The translations under genes and the position numbers were made by a program. Shown in pieces: positions 1 through 6,319 of a stretch of 7,923 bases of DNA (positions within the stretch are counted from its first letter, which is position 1; each line of letters opens with the position of its first letter). Under the pieces are notes generated by a model. The model made no database searches. It had not been told where the DNA came from and saw only the letters and a program-made list of their open reading frames with translations. Origin of the DNA: Verrucomicrobiota bacterium (GTDB taxonomy: Bacteria > Verrucomicrobiota > Verrucomicrobiia > Limisphaerales > SXQI01); contig WBXJ01000135.1 of assembly GCA_008933045.1 (NCBI GenBank), forward strand, positions 1-7,923. The letters are read 5' to 3'.

Positions 1-1322
1 CATAGTTTTCCGCGTCGATTCTGCAGCACCCAATGGGCTGAAGTTTGGTTAGTTGCGAGAGACCAATGTAATTTCCAACGATTATCTCCTAGACTTGAGA
101 GTTGCATGGTTGGTGAAGGAGGGGGGGGTGTGTTGATCCAAGTCATGGCTGGTGGCAAGGCGGGTTGGGTATAAATTTTTTGAGCAATCAAGGTCGATAG
201 GTTCCCTTTATTGCGTTGAATGGTTCCAATGTTCCAGAGAATTGTGCCCGGGTTAGCTCCCGCTTGCCGCGTATAATTGATCTGCCGAGCGATGACGTCT
301 GCTTTCCATGTTTGACCTACTTTGATGGTATTTAGTCCTGGCCAAATATGGCGATTTTTTGGGTTTTGACTTAGCCACCACGTATGCAACGCTCCAAAAT
401 CCTGTGCGGGATTATCAAACCCCCAGTAAAGTTGCGGGCTCATGTAATCTACCCAGCCTTCCCTCAGCCAAAGTCTGGCGTCGGCATAAATTTCTTCGTA
501 GGCATCGAGTCCGCGAATTTGAGGAGGAAATCCCGGTCGCCAAATTCCGAAGGGGCTGATCCCGAAGCGTAATTCCGGTTTGAGGCGTTTGATTTCACGA
601 TGGAGTCGTTCGACGAGTTGGTCGACGTTTTGGCGCCGCCAATCGCTGCGACCAAGTTTTCCGCCCTTTGCGCGATAAGTGGAAAAAGTTTTTCCATCAG
701 GGAATTCTAAAACGGTTTTGTCGGAAGCCTTTTCTGGGTAGGGATAGAAGTAGTCATCAAGATGAATCCCGTCCAAATCGTAACGCTTCACCAAATCCAC
801 TACGATGTTGGCCACGTGATTCTGAACTTCGGGTTCTCCTGGATCCATCCAAAGATAATTCCCGTAGGTTCGCACGCACTCGGGATGGAGGAGTGCGAAA
901 TGATTTTTTGCGAGCGGAATTTTTCCGGAGCGAATGCTTGCGCGATAAGGGTTGATCCAGGCGTGCAGTTCTAATCCGAGCGCATGCGCTTGGCGGATTG
1001 CGAAATGCAACGGATCATAATACGGGGCAGGGGGGCGCCCCATGTGTCCTGTGAGGTAATGGGACCATGGCTCTAAACTTGATTCGTAGAAGGCATCTCC
1101 GGAGGGTCGGACTTGAAGGACGACAGCGTTCAGATGGGATCGGGATGCCTGATTTAAAATCGCGATGATCTCTTGCTGTTGTTGGCCCGAGGTCAGGCCG
1201 GGTCGTGATGGCCAGTTGATGTTGCCCACCGTAGCCACCCAGACGCCGCGAAATTCTCTCAGAACAGGAGGGGGTATTTCGATCGCGGGGATGCTTCCAA
1301 AACTTCCTAACAAAGCAATCAT
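1..1322 (-). CDS. GHL10-family (YddW/DigH-like, DUF187) glycoside hydrolase, 3' end outside window
   Basis: A 440-residue open frame with no stop down to the left edge, so the C-terminus is missing. Diagnostic GHL10 barrel motifs, numbered from the ATG at 1322: REFRGVWVATVGNINWP from residue 22, WINPYR in the middle, DLDGIHLDDYFYP at 182-194 (acidic pair D189-D190), ISPFGIW at about 255-261, and YMSPQLYW at 293-300. A proline-rich linker at about 399-405 leads into what looks like the start of a small beta domain. The E. coli relative DigH (YddW) cleaves peptidoglycan glycan strands that lack stem peptides; whether this enzyme shares that substrate is inference. The start is uncertain. The ATG gives a short hydrophobic N-terminus (IALLGSFGSIPA) with no basic residues, whereas an in-frame TTG at 1418, inside lpxD, would add an RKPKR stretch and make a conventional signal peptide. 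There is no lipobox Cys. The gene follows lpxD by 58 bases, probably in the same operon. Confidence 0.85.
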   Translation of the reverse strand, partial: MIALLGSFGSIPAIEIPPPVLREFRGVWVATVGNINWPSRPGLTSGQQQQEIIAILNQASRSHLNAVVLQVRPSGDAFYESSLEPWSHYLTGHMGRPPAPYYDPLHFAIRQAHALGLELHAWINPYRASIRSGKIPLAKNHFALLHPECVRTYGNYLWMDPGEPEVQNHVANIVVDLVKRYDLDGIHLDDYFYPYPEKASDKTVLEFPDGKTFSTYRAKGGKLGRSDWRRQNVDQLVERLHREIKRLKPELRFGISPFGIWRPGFPPQIRGLDAYEEIYADARLWLREGWVDYMSPQLYWGFDNPAQDFGALHTWWLSQNPKNRHIWPGLNTIKVGQTWKADVIARQINYTRQAGANPGTILWNIGTIQRNKGNLSTLIAQKIYTQPALPPAMTWINTPPPPSPTMQLSSLGDNRWKLHWSLATNQTSAHWVLQNRRGKL

Positions 1323-1380
1323 CACCCAGAGAAAGGACCCTGAATGAACCGCCCTGCTGGCGAGATCAAAACTGAGTCTC

Positions 1381-2409
1381 TTAGGCTTCCGTGTCTGGCT
1401 TAGGTTTAGAGGACCGTTCAAGTTTGGCGATGCGTTGGAGGATCTCGGGGAGTTTTAAGGAAGCGAGGATGACGCGTTTGGCTGTTCTATCGGGCTGTGC
1501 AGGACTGCCGAGCCACTTTTGGCCATCGGGAATGTTGTGCATCACTCCGGATTGTGCCGCGACGGTAACGCGGTCGCCGATCTCTAAGTGTCCGGCGACG
1601 CCGACTTGTCCGGCGAGAATGACGTAACGTCCCAGCTTTGTGCTGCCCGCAACGCCCGCCTGTGCGACGATGATTGAGTGTTCGCCGACGACAACGTTGT
1701 GGGCGATCTGGACGAGGTTGTCGATCTTGGTGCCGCGTCCGATGACGGTGGGTTCCATGGCACCTCGGTCGATGGTTGTGTTTGCACCAATTTCAACGTC
1801 GTCATGAATGATGACGGTTCCCACTTGAGGGATTTTTAGATGTGCTCCGGCATCAAAAACGTAGCCAAATCCATCGGAGCCGAGAACCGCACCGCTGTGA
1901 ATGCGTACTCGTTTGCCGATACGGGTTCCGGCGTAAAGAGTTGTGTTGGGAAACAGTCGAGTGTCCTCGCCGATCACGCTATCCTCACCGATGAAGTTCA
2001 AGCCTTGGAGAACGGCTCGGGGGCCGATTTCGACGCGTTCTCCGACGATGCAATGGGGGCCGACGTGAGCTGTGGAATCAATCTTGGATGAAGGAGCAAC
2101 GACTGCGGAGGGGTGAATGCCAGGAGAGAAAGCGGGTTCAGGAAAAAACAGAGCCAGAGCTTTCGCGAAACCTACCCTCGCCTGTGGAACACGGATGCAG
2201 GTTTTTGAGCATGTCGAAATGTCGGAATCGATGAGGATGGCTGAAGCGGCACTCTGAATGGCTTTTTCAAAAAACGCTTCGTTTTCGGCGAAGGTGAGGT
2301 CACCGGGTTCCGCACTGTTGACTGGAGCAAACCGGTGCAAAAGCGTTGACCCGTCCCCGATGACTTGCCCACCAATGAATCCGGCTATCTGGGTTGCGGT
2401 ATAGGTCAT
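1381..2409 (-). CDS. lpxD: UDP-3-O-acylglucosamine N-acyltransferase LpxD
   Basis: At 342 residues it is essentially the length of E. coli LpxD (341). It transfers a 3-hydroxyacyl chain from acyl carrier protein to the 2-amino group of UDP-3-O-acyl-glucosamine, the third step of lipid A synthesis, in the cytoplasm. The N-terminal part (1-95) carries the LpxD uridine-binding domain signature PVNSAEPGDLTF at 29-40. Residues about 98-295 form a left-handed beta helix of hexapeptide repeats (for example IHPSAVVAPSSKID, VEIGANTTIDRGA). SDGFGY at 178-183 and QIAHNVVVG at 234-242 are conserved; H237 corresponds to the catalytic His of E. coli (H239). The C-terminal helix ends in a charged tail. The ATG at 2409 lies 8 bases after the panD stop, with no Shine-Dalgarno sequence. 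No lpxC, fabZ or lpxA is adjacent, unlike the enterobacterial cluster. Confidence 0.97.
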   Translation of the reverse strand: MTYTATQIAGFIGGQVIGDGSTLLHRFAPVNSAEPGDLTFAENEAFFEKAIQSAASAILIDSDISTCSKTCIRVPQARVGFAKALALFFPEPAFSPGIHPSAVVAPSSKIDSTAHVGPHCIVGERVEIGPRAVLQGLNFIGEDSVIGEDTRLFPNTTLYAGTRIGKRVRIHSGAVLGSDGFGYVFDAGAHLKIPQVGTVIIHDDVEIGANTTIDRGAMEPTVIGRGTKIDNLVQIAHNVVVGEHSIIVAQAGVAGSTKLGRYVILAGQVGVAGHLEIGDRVTVAAQSGVMHNIPDGQKWLGSPAQPDRTAKRVILASLKLPEILQRIAKLERSSKPKPDTEA

Positions 2410-2417
2410 GGGTGAAA

Positions 2418-2780
2418 TTAGATTCCGCGTTCGTTAATGATGGCGTTGTTCACACCCAGAACGATGACTTGCGGTTGCCATGTTGCGGTTTCGACCTCCG
2501 TGAGAGTCGCGAAGGACATGATGGTGAGGCGATCACCGGTGTTACCCAAATGGGCGGTGGCACCATTTAAAACGATGGAACCAGAGCCTCGTTCTCCGGC
2601 GATGACATAGGTCTCAAACCGTTGTCCATTTGCCAAATTACTGCAGAGGATTCGTTCGTAAGGAACGAGACCGACTTTTTCCATGAGGTCACGAGCAATC
2701 GTCATGCTGCCTTCGTATTGAAGGCTTGCACCGGTCACCTCGGCTCGATGAATTTTTGATTTGAGTAATTGCACCTGCAT
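2418..2780 (-). CDS. panD: Aspartate 1-decarboxylase precursor PanD
   Basis: A 120-residue pyruvoyl enzyme that decarboxylates L-aspartate to beta-alanine for pantothenate and CoA synthesis in the cytoplasm. The proenzyme cleaves itself between Gly24 and Ser25, and Ser25 becomes the pyruvoyl group. Starting at the ATG at 2780 gives MQVQLLKSKIHRAEVTGA and places YEGS so that the cleavage is exactly G24-S25, as in E. coli; this fixes the start. Other family marks are NGQRFETYVIAGERGSG and LNGATAHLGNTGDRLTIMSF, the latter containing the conserved NGAAAH-type segment. An in-frame TTG at 2816 would add 12 unrelated residues and is rejected. It is the first gene of the likely panD-lpxD-glycosidase unit and is divergent from the Gfo/Idh gene. 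No clear Shine-Dalgarno sequence precedes it. Confidence 0.97.
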   Translation of the reverse strand: MQVQLLKSKIHRAEVTGASLQYEGSMTIARDLMEKVGLVPYERILCSNLANGQRFETYVIAGERGSGSIVLNGATAHLGNTGDRLTIMSFATLTEVETATWQPQVIVLGVNNAIINERGI

Positions 2781-2823
2781 ACTAACGATTGGGGCGAAAG
2801 CACCCGGATCACACAAAAGTTAA

Positions 2824-2855
2824 ACGCCTACTTGGAGGCGTCTGGGTTTTAGACG
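2824..2855 (-). promoter_or_regulatory. Two overlapping hairpins in the presumed panD leader
   Basis: Two inverted repeats overlap. One pairs CGTCT (2839-2843) with AGACG (2851-2855) around a 7-base loop. The other pairs ACGCCT (2824-2829) with AGGCGT (2836-2841) around a 6-base loop. They share bases 2839-2841, so both cannot form fully in one RNA. In the panD direction the second hairpin is followed by a short U-containing stretch (TTAACTTTT). This resembles an attenuator layout, but the stems are short and no known riboswitch was recognised. A regulatory role is inference. Confidence 0.3.
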
Positions 2856-2868
2856 GACAAGTCGTTCG

Positions 2869-2897
2869 TTGACTTGAAATACTCCGAACACTATAAA
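2869..2897 (+). promoter_or_regulatory. Sigma70-like promoter for the first Gfo/Idh gene
   Basis: TTGACT at 2869-2874 (one mismatch to the -35 consensus TTGACA) and TATAAA at 2892-2897 (one mismatch to the -10 TATAAT) are separated by 17 bases, the optimal spacing. The predicted transcript start near 2904 leaves a leader of about 30 bases before the ATG at 2935. Confidence 0.7.
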
Positions 2898-2921
2898 GTG
2901 CACGTTACCTAATTCAATCAA
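2892..2921 (-). promoter_or_regulatory. Possible panD promoter sharing the -10 hexamer of the opposite promoter
   Basis: On the minus strand TTGATT (2921-2916) and TTTATA (2897-2892) are 18 bases apart. The -10 candidate is the exact complement of the plus-strand TATAAA, so the two promoters would overlap at this hexamer. The -10 match is weaker than on the plus strand. Initiation near 2885 would give panD a leader of about 105 bases. Confidence 0.4.
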
Positions 2922-2934
2922 TACTTTGAATCGT

Positions 2935-4098
2935 ATGGCGAAAACACTTCGCGTCGGCATGATCGGTTACCGATTCATGGGCAAGGCGCATTCTAACGCA
3001 TGGCGTCAGGCACCTCATTTTTTTAACCTCCCAGCCTCCGTCGAGATGCATACCATCTGTGGCCGTGATTCTGCTGGAGTAGAAGCGGCTCGAGCTCAAT
3101 TGGGCTGGCAGCACGCTTCGACGGACTGGAAAGCGGTGGTGAACAGTCCTGACATTGACATTGTTGATATCAATACCCCGAATGATTCCCACGCGGAGAT
3201 CGCGATCGCGGCTGCGAAGGCAGGGAAACATATCCTCTGTGAGAAGCCGCTGGCACTGACTGTTGCGCAGTGTAAAGAGATGATTCAAGCCGTCAAAAAA
3301 GCGAAGGTCGTGAACATGGTTTGCCATAACTATCGTCGCATTCCGGCGATTGCTCAGGCAAAAAAAATGATCGATGAAGGCGCGTTGGGTGAGCTGTTTC
3401 ATTATCGCGCTCGCTATGCTCAAGATTGGATTGTTGACCCTGATTTTCCTCTGGTCTGGCGGTTGCAGAAAGGGATTTCTGGCAGCGGAACGCACGGTGA
3501 TATTAACGCGCACATTATCGATCTGGGTCGTTATTTGGTGGGTGAATTCAAGGAAGTCTGCGGGTTGATGCATACCTTCATTAAGGAACGTCCTTTGATG
3601 GATCAGAGCGGAAAGGGTGATGGTCTTGGAGCCAAGGGTAGCAAGAAGATGGGGAAGGTAACGGTGGATGACGCGGCAATGTTTATTGGTCGATTTCATA
3701 ACGGCGCGTTAGCAAACCTTGAAGCGACCCGATTTGCATTGGGGCGTAAAAACCATGTTCAGATTGAGATCAACGGATCCAAGGGATCGCTGCAGTTCGA
3801 CCTCGAGGACATGAACCGCTTGAAATATTTTGACAATACCAATGCTCAAGATCGTCAGGGGTTTCGTGATATTCTTGTGACCCAAGGGGGAGGGACTCAT
3901 CCCTTCGTGGGTAACTGGTGGCCGCCCGGTCATATTCTCGGTTACGAGCACACTTTTGTGCATACCATTGCTGATTTTGTGCAAGCGGTCATGGACGGAA
4001 AATCTGTGCATCCAACCTTTGAAGACGGGTTGAAGAACGAACGTGTTTTGGAAGCGGTGGAGGAATCCGCCAAGAGCCGTCAGTGGGTCAAGGTCTAG
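2935..4098 (+). CDS. Gfo/Idh/MocA family NAD(P)-dependent oxidoreductase (copy 1)
   Basis: 387 residues, two-domain dehydrogenase of the Gfo/Idh/MocA superfamily, which oxidises or reduces hydroxyl/keto groups of sugars, inositols or their derivatives using NAD(P). The N-terminal Rossmann fold shows VGMIGYRFMGKAH at 7-19 (nucleotide-binding glycine loop), NTPNDSHAEIA at 80-90 and the superfamily EKP motif (C102-E103-K104-P105; K104 is the usual catalytic lysine). In the C-terminal alpha/beta domain, GTHGDINAHIIDLGRYL at 185-201 supplies D189 and H193, matching the family GD...SH..D active-site segment. A glycine/lysine-rich insert lies at about 224-241, and WWPPGHILGYEHTFVH at 328-343 marks a sugar/inositol dehydrogenase-like subgroup. 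The ATG at 2935 is preferred over an upstream in-frame TTG (2926) because the Rossmann strand starts at once. There is no signal peptide and the exact substrate is unknown. It has its own promoter and is followed by a strong terminator. Confidence 0.93.
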   Translation: MAKTLRVGMIGYRFMGKAHSNAWRQAPHFFNLPASVEMHTICGRDSAGVEAARAQLGWQHASTDWKAVVNSPDIDIVDINTPNDSHAEIAIAAAKAGKHILCEKPLALTVAQCKEMIQAVKKAKVVNMVCHNYRRIPAIAQAKKMIDEGALGELFHYRARYAQDWIVDPDFPLVWRLQKGISGSGTHGDINAHIIDLGRYLVGEFKEVCGLMHTFIKERPLMDQSGKGDGLGAKGSKKMGKVTVDDAAMFIGRFHNGALANLEATRFALGRKNHVQIEINGSKGSLQFDLEDMNRLKYFDNTNAQDRQGFRDILVTQGGGTHPFVGNWWPPGHILGYEHTFVHTIADFVQAVMDGKSVHPTFEDGLKNERVLEAVEESAKSRQWVKV

Positions 4099-4109
4099 TC
4101 TCGATATTG

Positions 4110-4151
4110 AAAACAGGGACGGCTTTTCATGCCGTCCCTGTTTTTATTTTT
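4110..4151 (+). terminator. Intrinsic terminator between the two Gfo/Idh genes
   Basis: A perfect 14-bp stem pairs AAAACAGGGACGGC (4110-4123) with GCCGTCCCTGTTTT (4131-4144) around a 7-base loop. TTTTTATTTTT runs through 4141-4151. This is a textbook Rho-independent terminator for the first Gfo/Idh gene. It ends only 10 bases before the next start codon, so it would also limit transcription into the downstream genes. Confidence 0.93.
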
Positions 4152-4161
4152 AACAAATCAA

Positions 4162-5265
4162 ATGAGTAAACTTGGCATTGCCCTTATCGGTTGCGGAGGG
4201 ATCTCCCTGCAGAATCATCTCCCCGGTTTAGCGATGTGTCCGGATGTCGCTGTAGTCGCGCTTTGTGATACGGATGGTACGACTCTCGCACGAGCGAGTG
4301 CTCAGACGGGACTGGACGCTGCCTTCACGGATTATACGGAAGTGATGAGGCGAGATGACGTCCAAGCCGTGATTGTCGCGACACCCAACGTGGTGCACGC
4401 AGAATTAGTTCTCGCTGCGATCGCCGCCGGAAAGCATGTGTTTTGTGAGAAACCGATGGCGATAAATTATGCGGATGCGCTGTCAATGTATCAGGCTGCG
4501 GAGCGTGCGAAGGTTTGTCACATGACGGCTTTTACCTATCGTTTTGTTCCAGCAATGCGGTATATGGGTCACCTGATACGTCAGGGAGCTGTTGGGCAGC
4601 CTTATCATTTCCGCAGTTGCCGACTGCAGGATTGGGGGACTCGAAATATTGGGTGGCGACAAGTTCAAAAACTCGCTGGCACGGGTGAGTTGGGAGATAT
4701 GCTCTCGCACCGGATTGACTACGCGCATTTCTTGATCGGAGAAATGGAGCGGCTAGTTGCCGATACCAAGCGTTTTCATAATGTGCGTGATGGGAAGCCT
4801 TCTGATCTGGAGGACTGGGTCACGATTCTCGCTGATTATAAGGTCGGTGCTTCTGGGGTTTTGGAGAGCAGCAAAGTGGCTACAGGTCGTGGTGAAAGTG
4901 CCGCGAGCCAAGATTATGTTGAGGTTAACGGCAGCGAGGGATCGATCGTATTTCAACTCGAACAACCGCATCAATTGCAGGTGACTAAAAAAGGAGAGAA
5001 GGCCCTCAGGGTAATCTCGGTTCCTCAGGAGTTTCTTAAATGGCCGGGGTCACCACGTGATCCGTTGGCGGGTGATCCGCTCTTTAGCTTTCGGTATGAC
5101 CAGAGCTTTGAGTTTATTGATGCGATCCGTAACCAGCGGCCCTGTTCGCCGTCGTTTTTTGACGGAGCATTGGCTCAAGGTGTCATGGATGCGGCAGTGA
5201 AATCGGCTACAGATCGTCGTTGGATTGAGGTCGGCCATCTGGGGCAAGACCTGAAACAGTCGTAG
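4162..5265 (+). CDS. Gfo/Idh/MocA family NAD(P)-dependent oxidoreductase (copy 2)
   Basis: 367 residues, a second member of the superfamily and clearly a different subgroup from copy 1. The Rossmann glycine loop is ALIGCGGISLQNHLPGL at 7-23, with ALCDTD at 33-38 at the end of the second strand, ATPNVVHAELVLAAI at 73-87 and FCEKPMAI at 94-101 (K97 the expected catalytic lysine). The C-terminal domain has TGELGDMLSHRIDYAHFLIGE at 174-194, giving D179, H183 and D186, and NGSEGSIVF at 256-264. It is cytoplasmic, with unknown substrate. The start chosen is the ATG at 4162 (MSKLGIALIG); an in-frame ATG at 4129 lies inside the terminator hairpin and adds only MPSLFLFLTNQ. No Shine-Dalgarno sequence is present. 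It is followed after 10 bases by the SDR gene. Confidence 0.93.
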   Translation: MSKLGIALIGCGGISLQNHLPGLAMCPDVAVVALCDTDGTTLARASAQTGLDAAFTDYTEVMRRDDVQAVIVATPNVVHAELVLAAIAAGKHVFCEKPMAINYADALSMYQAAERAKVCHMTAFTYRFVPAMRYMGHLIRQGAVGQPYHFRSCRLQDWGTRNIGWRQVQKLAGTGELGDMLSHRIDYAHFLIGEMERLVADTKRFHNVRDGKPSDLEDWVTILADYKVGASGVLESSKVATGRGESAASQDYVEVNGSEGSIVFQLEQPHQLQVTKKGEKALRVISVPQEFLKWPGSPRDPLAGDPLFSFRYDQSFEFIDAIRNQRPCSPSFFDGALAQGVMDAAVKSATDRRWIEVGHLGQDLKQS

Positions 5266-5275
5266 AGCATTTGAT

Positions 5276-5986
5276 ATGAAAAAAACAGCCGTGGTTACGG
5301 GAGCTGGAAGCGGGGTAGGGCGTGCTGCCGCGATTCACTTGCTCAAGGAGGGTTGGCGAGTCGCGTTATTGGGAAGACGATTGGAGAGTCTGAACGAAAC
5401 AGCGAGCCTCAGTGGTTCCGCAACCCAATGTTTTGTAGTGACGTGTGATGTCAGTTGCGAGTCCGCTGTGGCAGAAGTTGGTCGGCAAATTTTAGAAGAA
5501 TTTGGAAGTGTCGAGGTGTTGGTAAACGCGGCTGGAACCAACGTGCCTCGGCGCAGTCTCGAAGTGCTTGCTTCATCGGATTATCACGAAATGATCAATA
5601 CCAACCTGAACGGATCCTATTATTGCGTGCAAGCATTTCTCAAACAGATGCGTGTTCGCCGTTCTGGAACGATCGTGAATATCGTTTCGGATTCTGCACG
5701 GCAGGCGAGCCCCAAAGCTGGCCCTGGGTATTCTATGTCAAAGTTTGGGGTGCTTGGGTTAACACAAGCCATCAACGCTGAGGAACGTCCGAATGGGATT
5801 CGGGCTTGCGCCATATTGCCTGGGGATATTGATACCGACCTGTTGGCTCTTCGTCCGACTCCCCCTGATGCGGTTGCTCGAGCCCGAATGATGCAGGCGG
5901 ACGATATCGCACGGTGTGTGATGTTGGCGATCAATCTTCCGCCTAGGGCTGTGATCGAGGAGATTTTGATTCGACCGGGTGCTTAA
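5276..5986 (+). CDS. Short-chain dehydrogenase/reductase (classical SDR)
   Basis: 236 residues, a single-domain classical SDR that interconverts an alcohol and a carbonyl with NAD(P). Visible motifs: TGAGSGVG at 8-15 (cofactor binding), CDVS at 57-60, NAAG at 84-87, and a catalytic tetrad of N110 (NTNLNG), S138 (IVSDS), Y152 and K156 (YSMSK). LPGDIDTDLL at 181-190 replaces the common PG.(V/I).T segment after the active site. Basic residues after the second strand (GRRLES, 33-38) are compatible with NADP preference; that is an inference. The start codon is followed by a run of seven A (ATG AAA AAA ACA). It sits 10 bases after Gfo/Idh copy 2 and one base before the TPR gene, so co-transcription is likely. 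The substrate is unknown; a sugar or sugar-acid keto intermediate fits the neighbours. Confidence 0.93.
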   Translation: MKKTAVVTGAGSGVGRAAAIHLLKEGWRVALLGRRLESLNETASLSGSATQCFVVTCDVSCESAVAEVGRQILEEFGSVEVLVNAAGTNVPRRSLEVLASSDYHEMINTNLNGSYYCVQAFLKQMRVRRSGTIVNIVSDSARQASPKAGPGYSMSKFGVLGLTQAINAEERPNGIRACAILPGDIDTDLLALRPTPPDAVARARMMQADDIARCVMLAINLPPRAVIEEILIRPGA

Positions 5987-5987
5987 T

Positions 5988-6299
5988 ATGGAGGAACGCA
6001 TCGTGAGGTTCGCCGCCGTTCTGGAAGCGAATCCGGCTAATGAATTAGCTCGGTTTAGCCTAGCCAAGGCGTTATTCGACGAAGGTTTTTTTGATGAGTC
6101 GATCCCGCATTTTTGTCAGCTTTTAACCAGTAAACCGGACTGGATGGTAGCGCAGATACTTCTTGGAAAATCTTATCTCGCGTTAGGGCTGACAGGGGAG
6201 GCCAAACTTTCCTTCCTGATCGCCAAGAATTTAGCTGAGACTCAGCATCACGATGGACCATTTCTGGAGCTAGAACGGATGCTGGAGGATTTGGATTAG
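5988..6299 (+). CDS. Small TPR-repeat protein
   Basis: 103 residues from the ATG at 5988, with no signal peptide or membrane segment. The sequence is helical and TPR-like: NPANELARFSLAKALFDEGFFDESIPHF (about 19-46) makes one repeat, and KPDWMVAQILLGKSYLALGLTGEAKLSFLIA (about 52-82) a second, with the A/G/Y/A spacing of tetratricopeptide repeats. It ends in a charged segment, LELERMLEDLD. TPR pairs of this size usually mediate protein contacts; no partner is evident. The start is ambiguous: the ATG follows the SDR stop by one base but lacks a ribosome site, whereas the in-frame GTG at 6003 has GGAGG eight bases upstream and would give a 98-residue protein. Conserved-looking residues before the GTG (ERIVRF) favour the ATG. 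It is last in the unit and convergent with livF. Confidence 0.8.
   Translation: MEERIVRFAAVLEANPANELARFSLAKALFDEGFFDESIPHFCQLLTSKPDWMVAQILLGKSYLALGLTGEAKLSFLIAKNLAETQHHDGPFLELERMLEDLD
5990..5994 (+). promoter_or_regulatory. GGAGG ribosome-binding motif inside the TPR gene start
   Basis: GGAGG lies 8 bases before an in-frame GTG at 6003. It is the clearest Shine-Dalgarno-like element among the gene starts in the window. It either sets the true TPR start at 6003 or is simply the codons Glu-Glu after the ATG at 5988. Confidence 0.35.
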
Positions 6300-6319
6300 G
6301 CTAGTGCCGTGTGCTAGCC
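6299..6319. other. Inverted repeat between convergent TPR and livF genes
   Basis: GGCTAG (6299-6304) pairs with CTAGCC (6314-6319) around nine bases, and in the plus-strand RNA the stem can extend by two G-U pairs and one C-G pair. It overlaps both stop codons in the 14-base gap between the convergent genes. There is no U tract, so it is at best a weak bidirectional terminator. Confidence 0.3.

Noticed and set aside
359..974. Several short plus-strand frames within the first kilobase
   Set aside because: They are antisense to the GHL10 glycosidase, whose minus-strand frame is continuous and full of family motifs.
2781..2816. TTG start giving a 132-residue PanD
   Set aside because: The ATG at 2780 places the self-cleavage Gly-Ser at 24-25, exactly as in E. 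coli PanD.
2914..3699. Long open frame (261 codons) on the minus strand opposite Gfo/Idh copy 1
   Set aside because: It lies wholly antisense to a gene with full family motifs, its translation shows no recognisable domain, and it reads as a shadow of the real frame.
4129..4161. Upstream in-frame ATG extending Gfo/Idh copy 2
   Set aside because: It lies in the loop and descending arm of the terminator and adds residues not seen in the family; the Rossmann strand begins right after the ATG at 4162.
5279..5285. A7 run directly after the SDR start codon
   Set aside because: A-rich second and third codons (AAA AAA) are common at bacterial gene starts; there is no sign of a frame problem.
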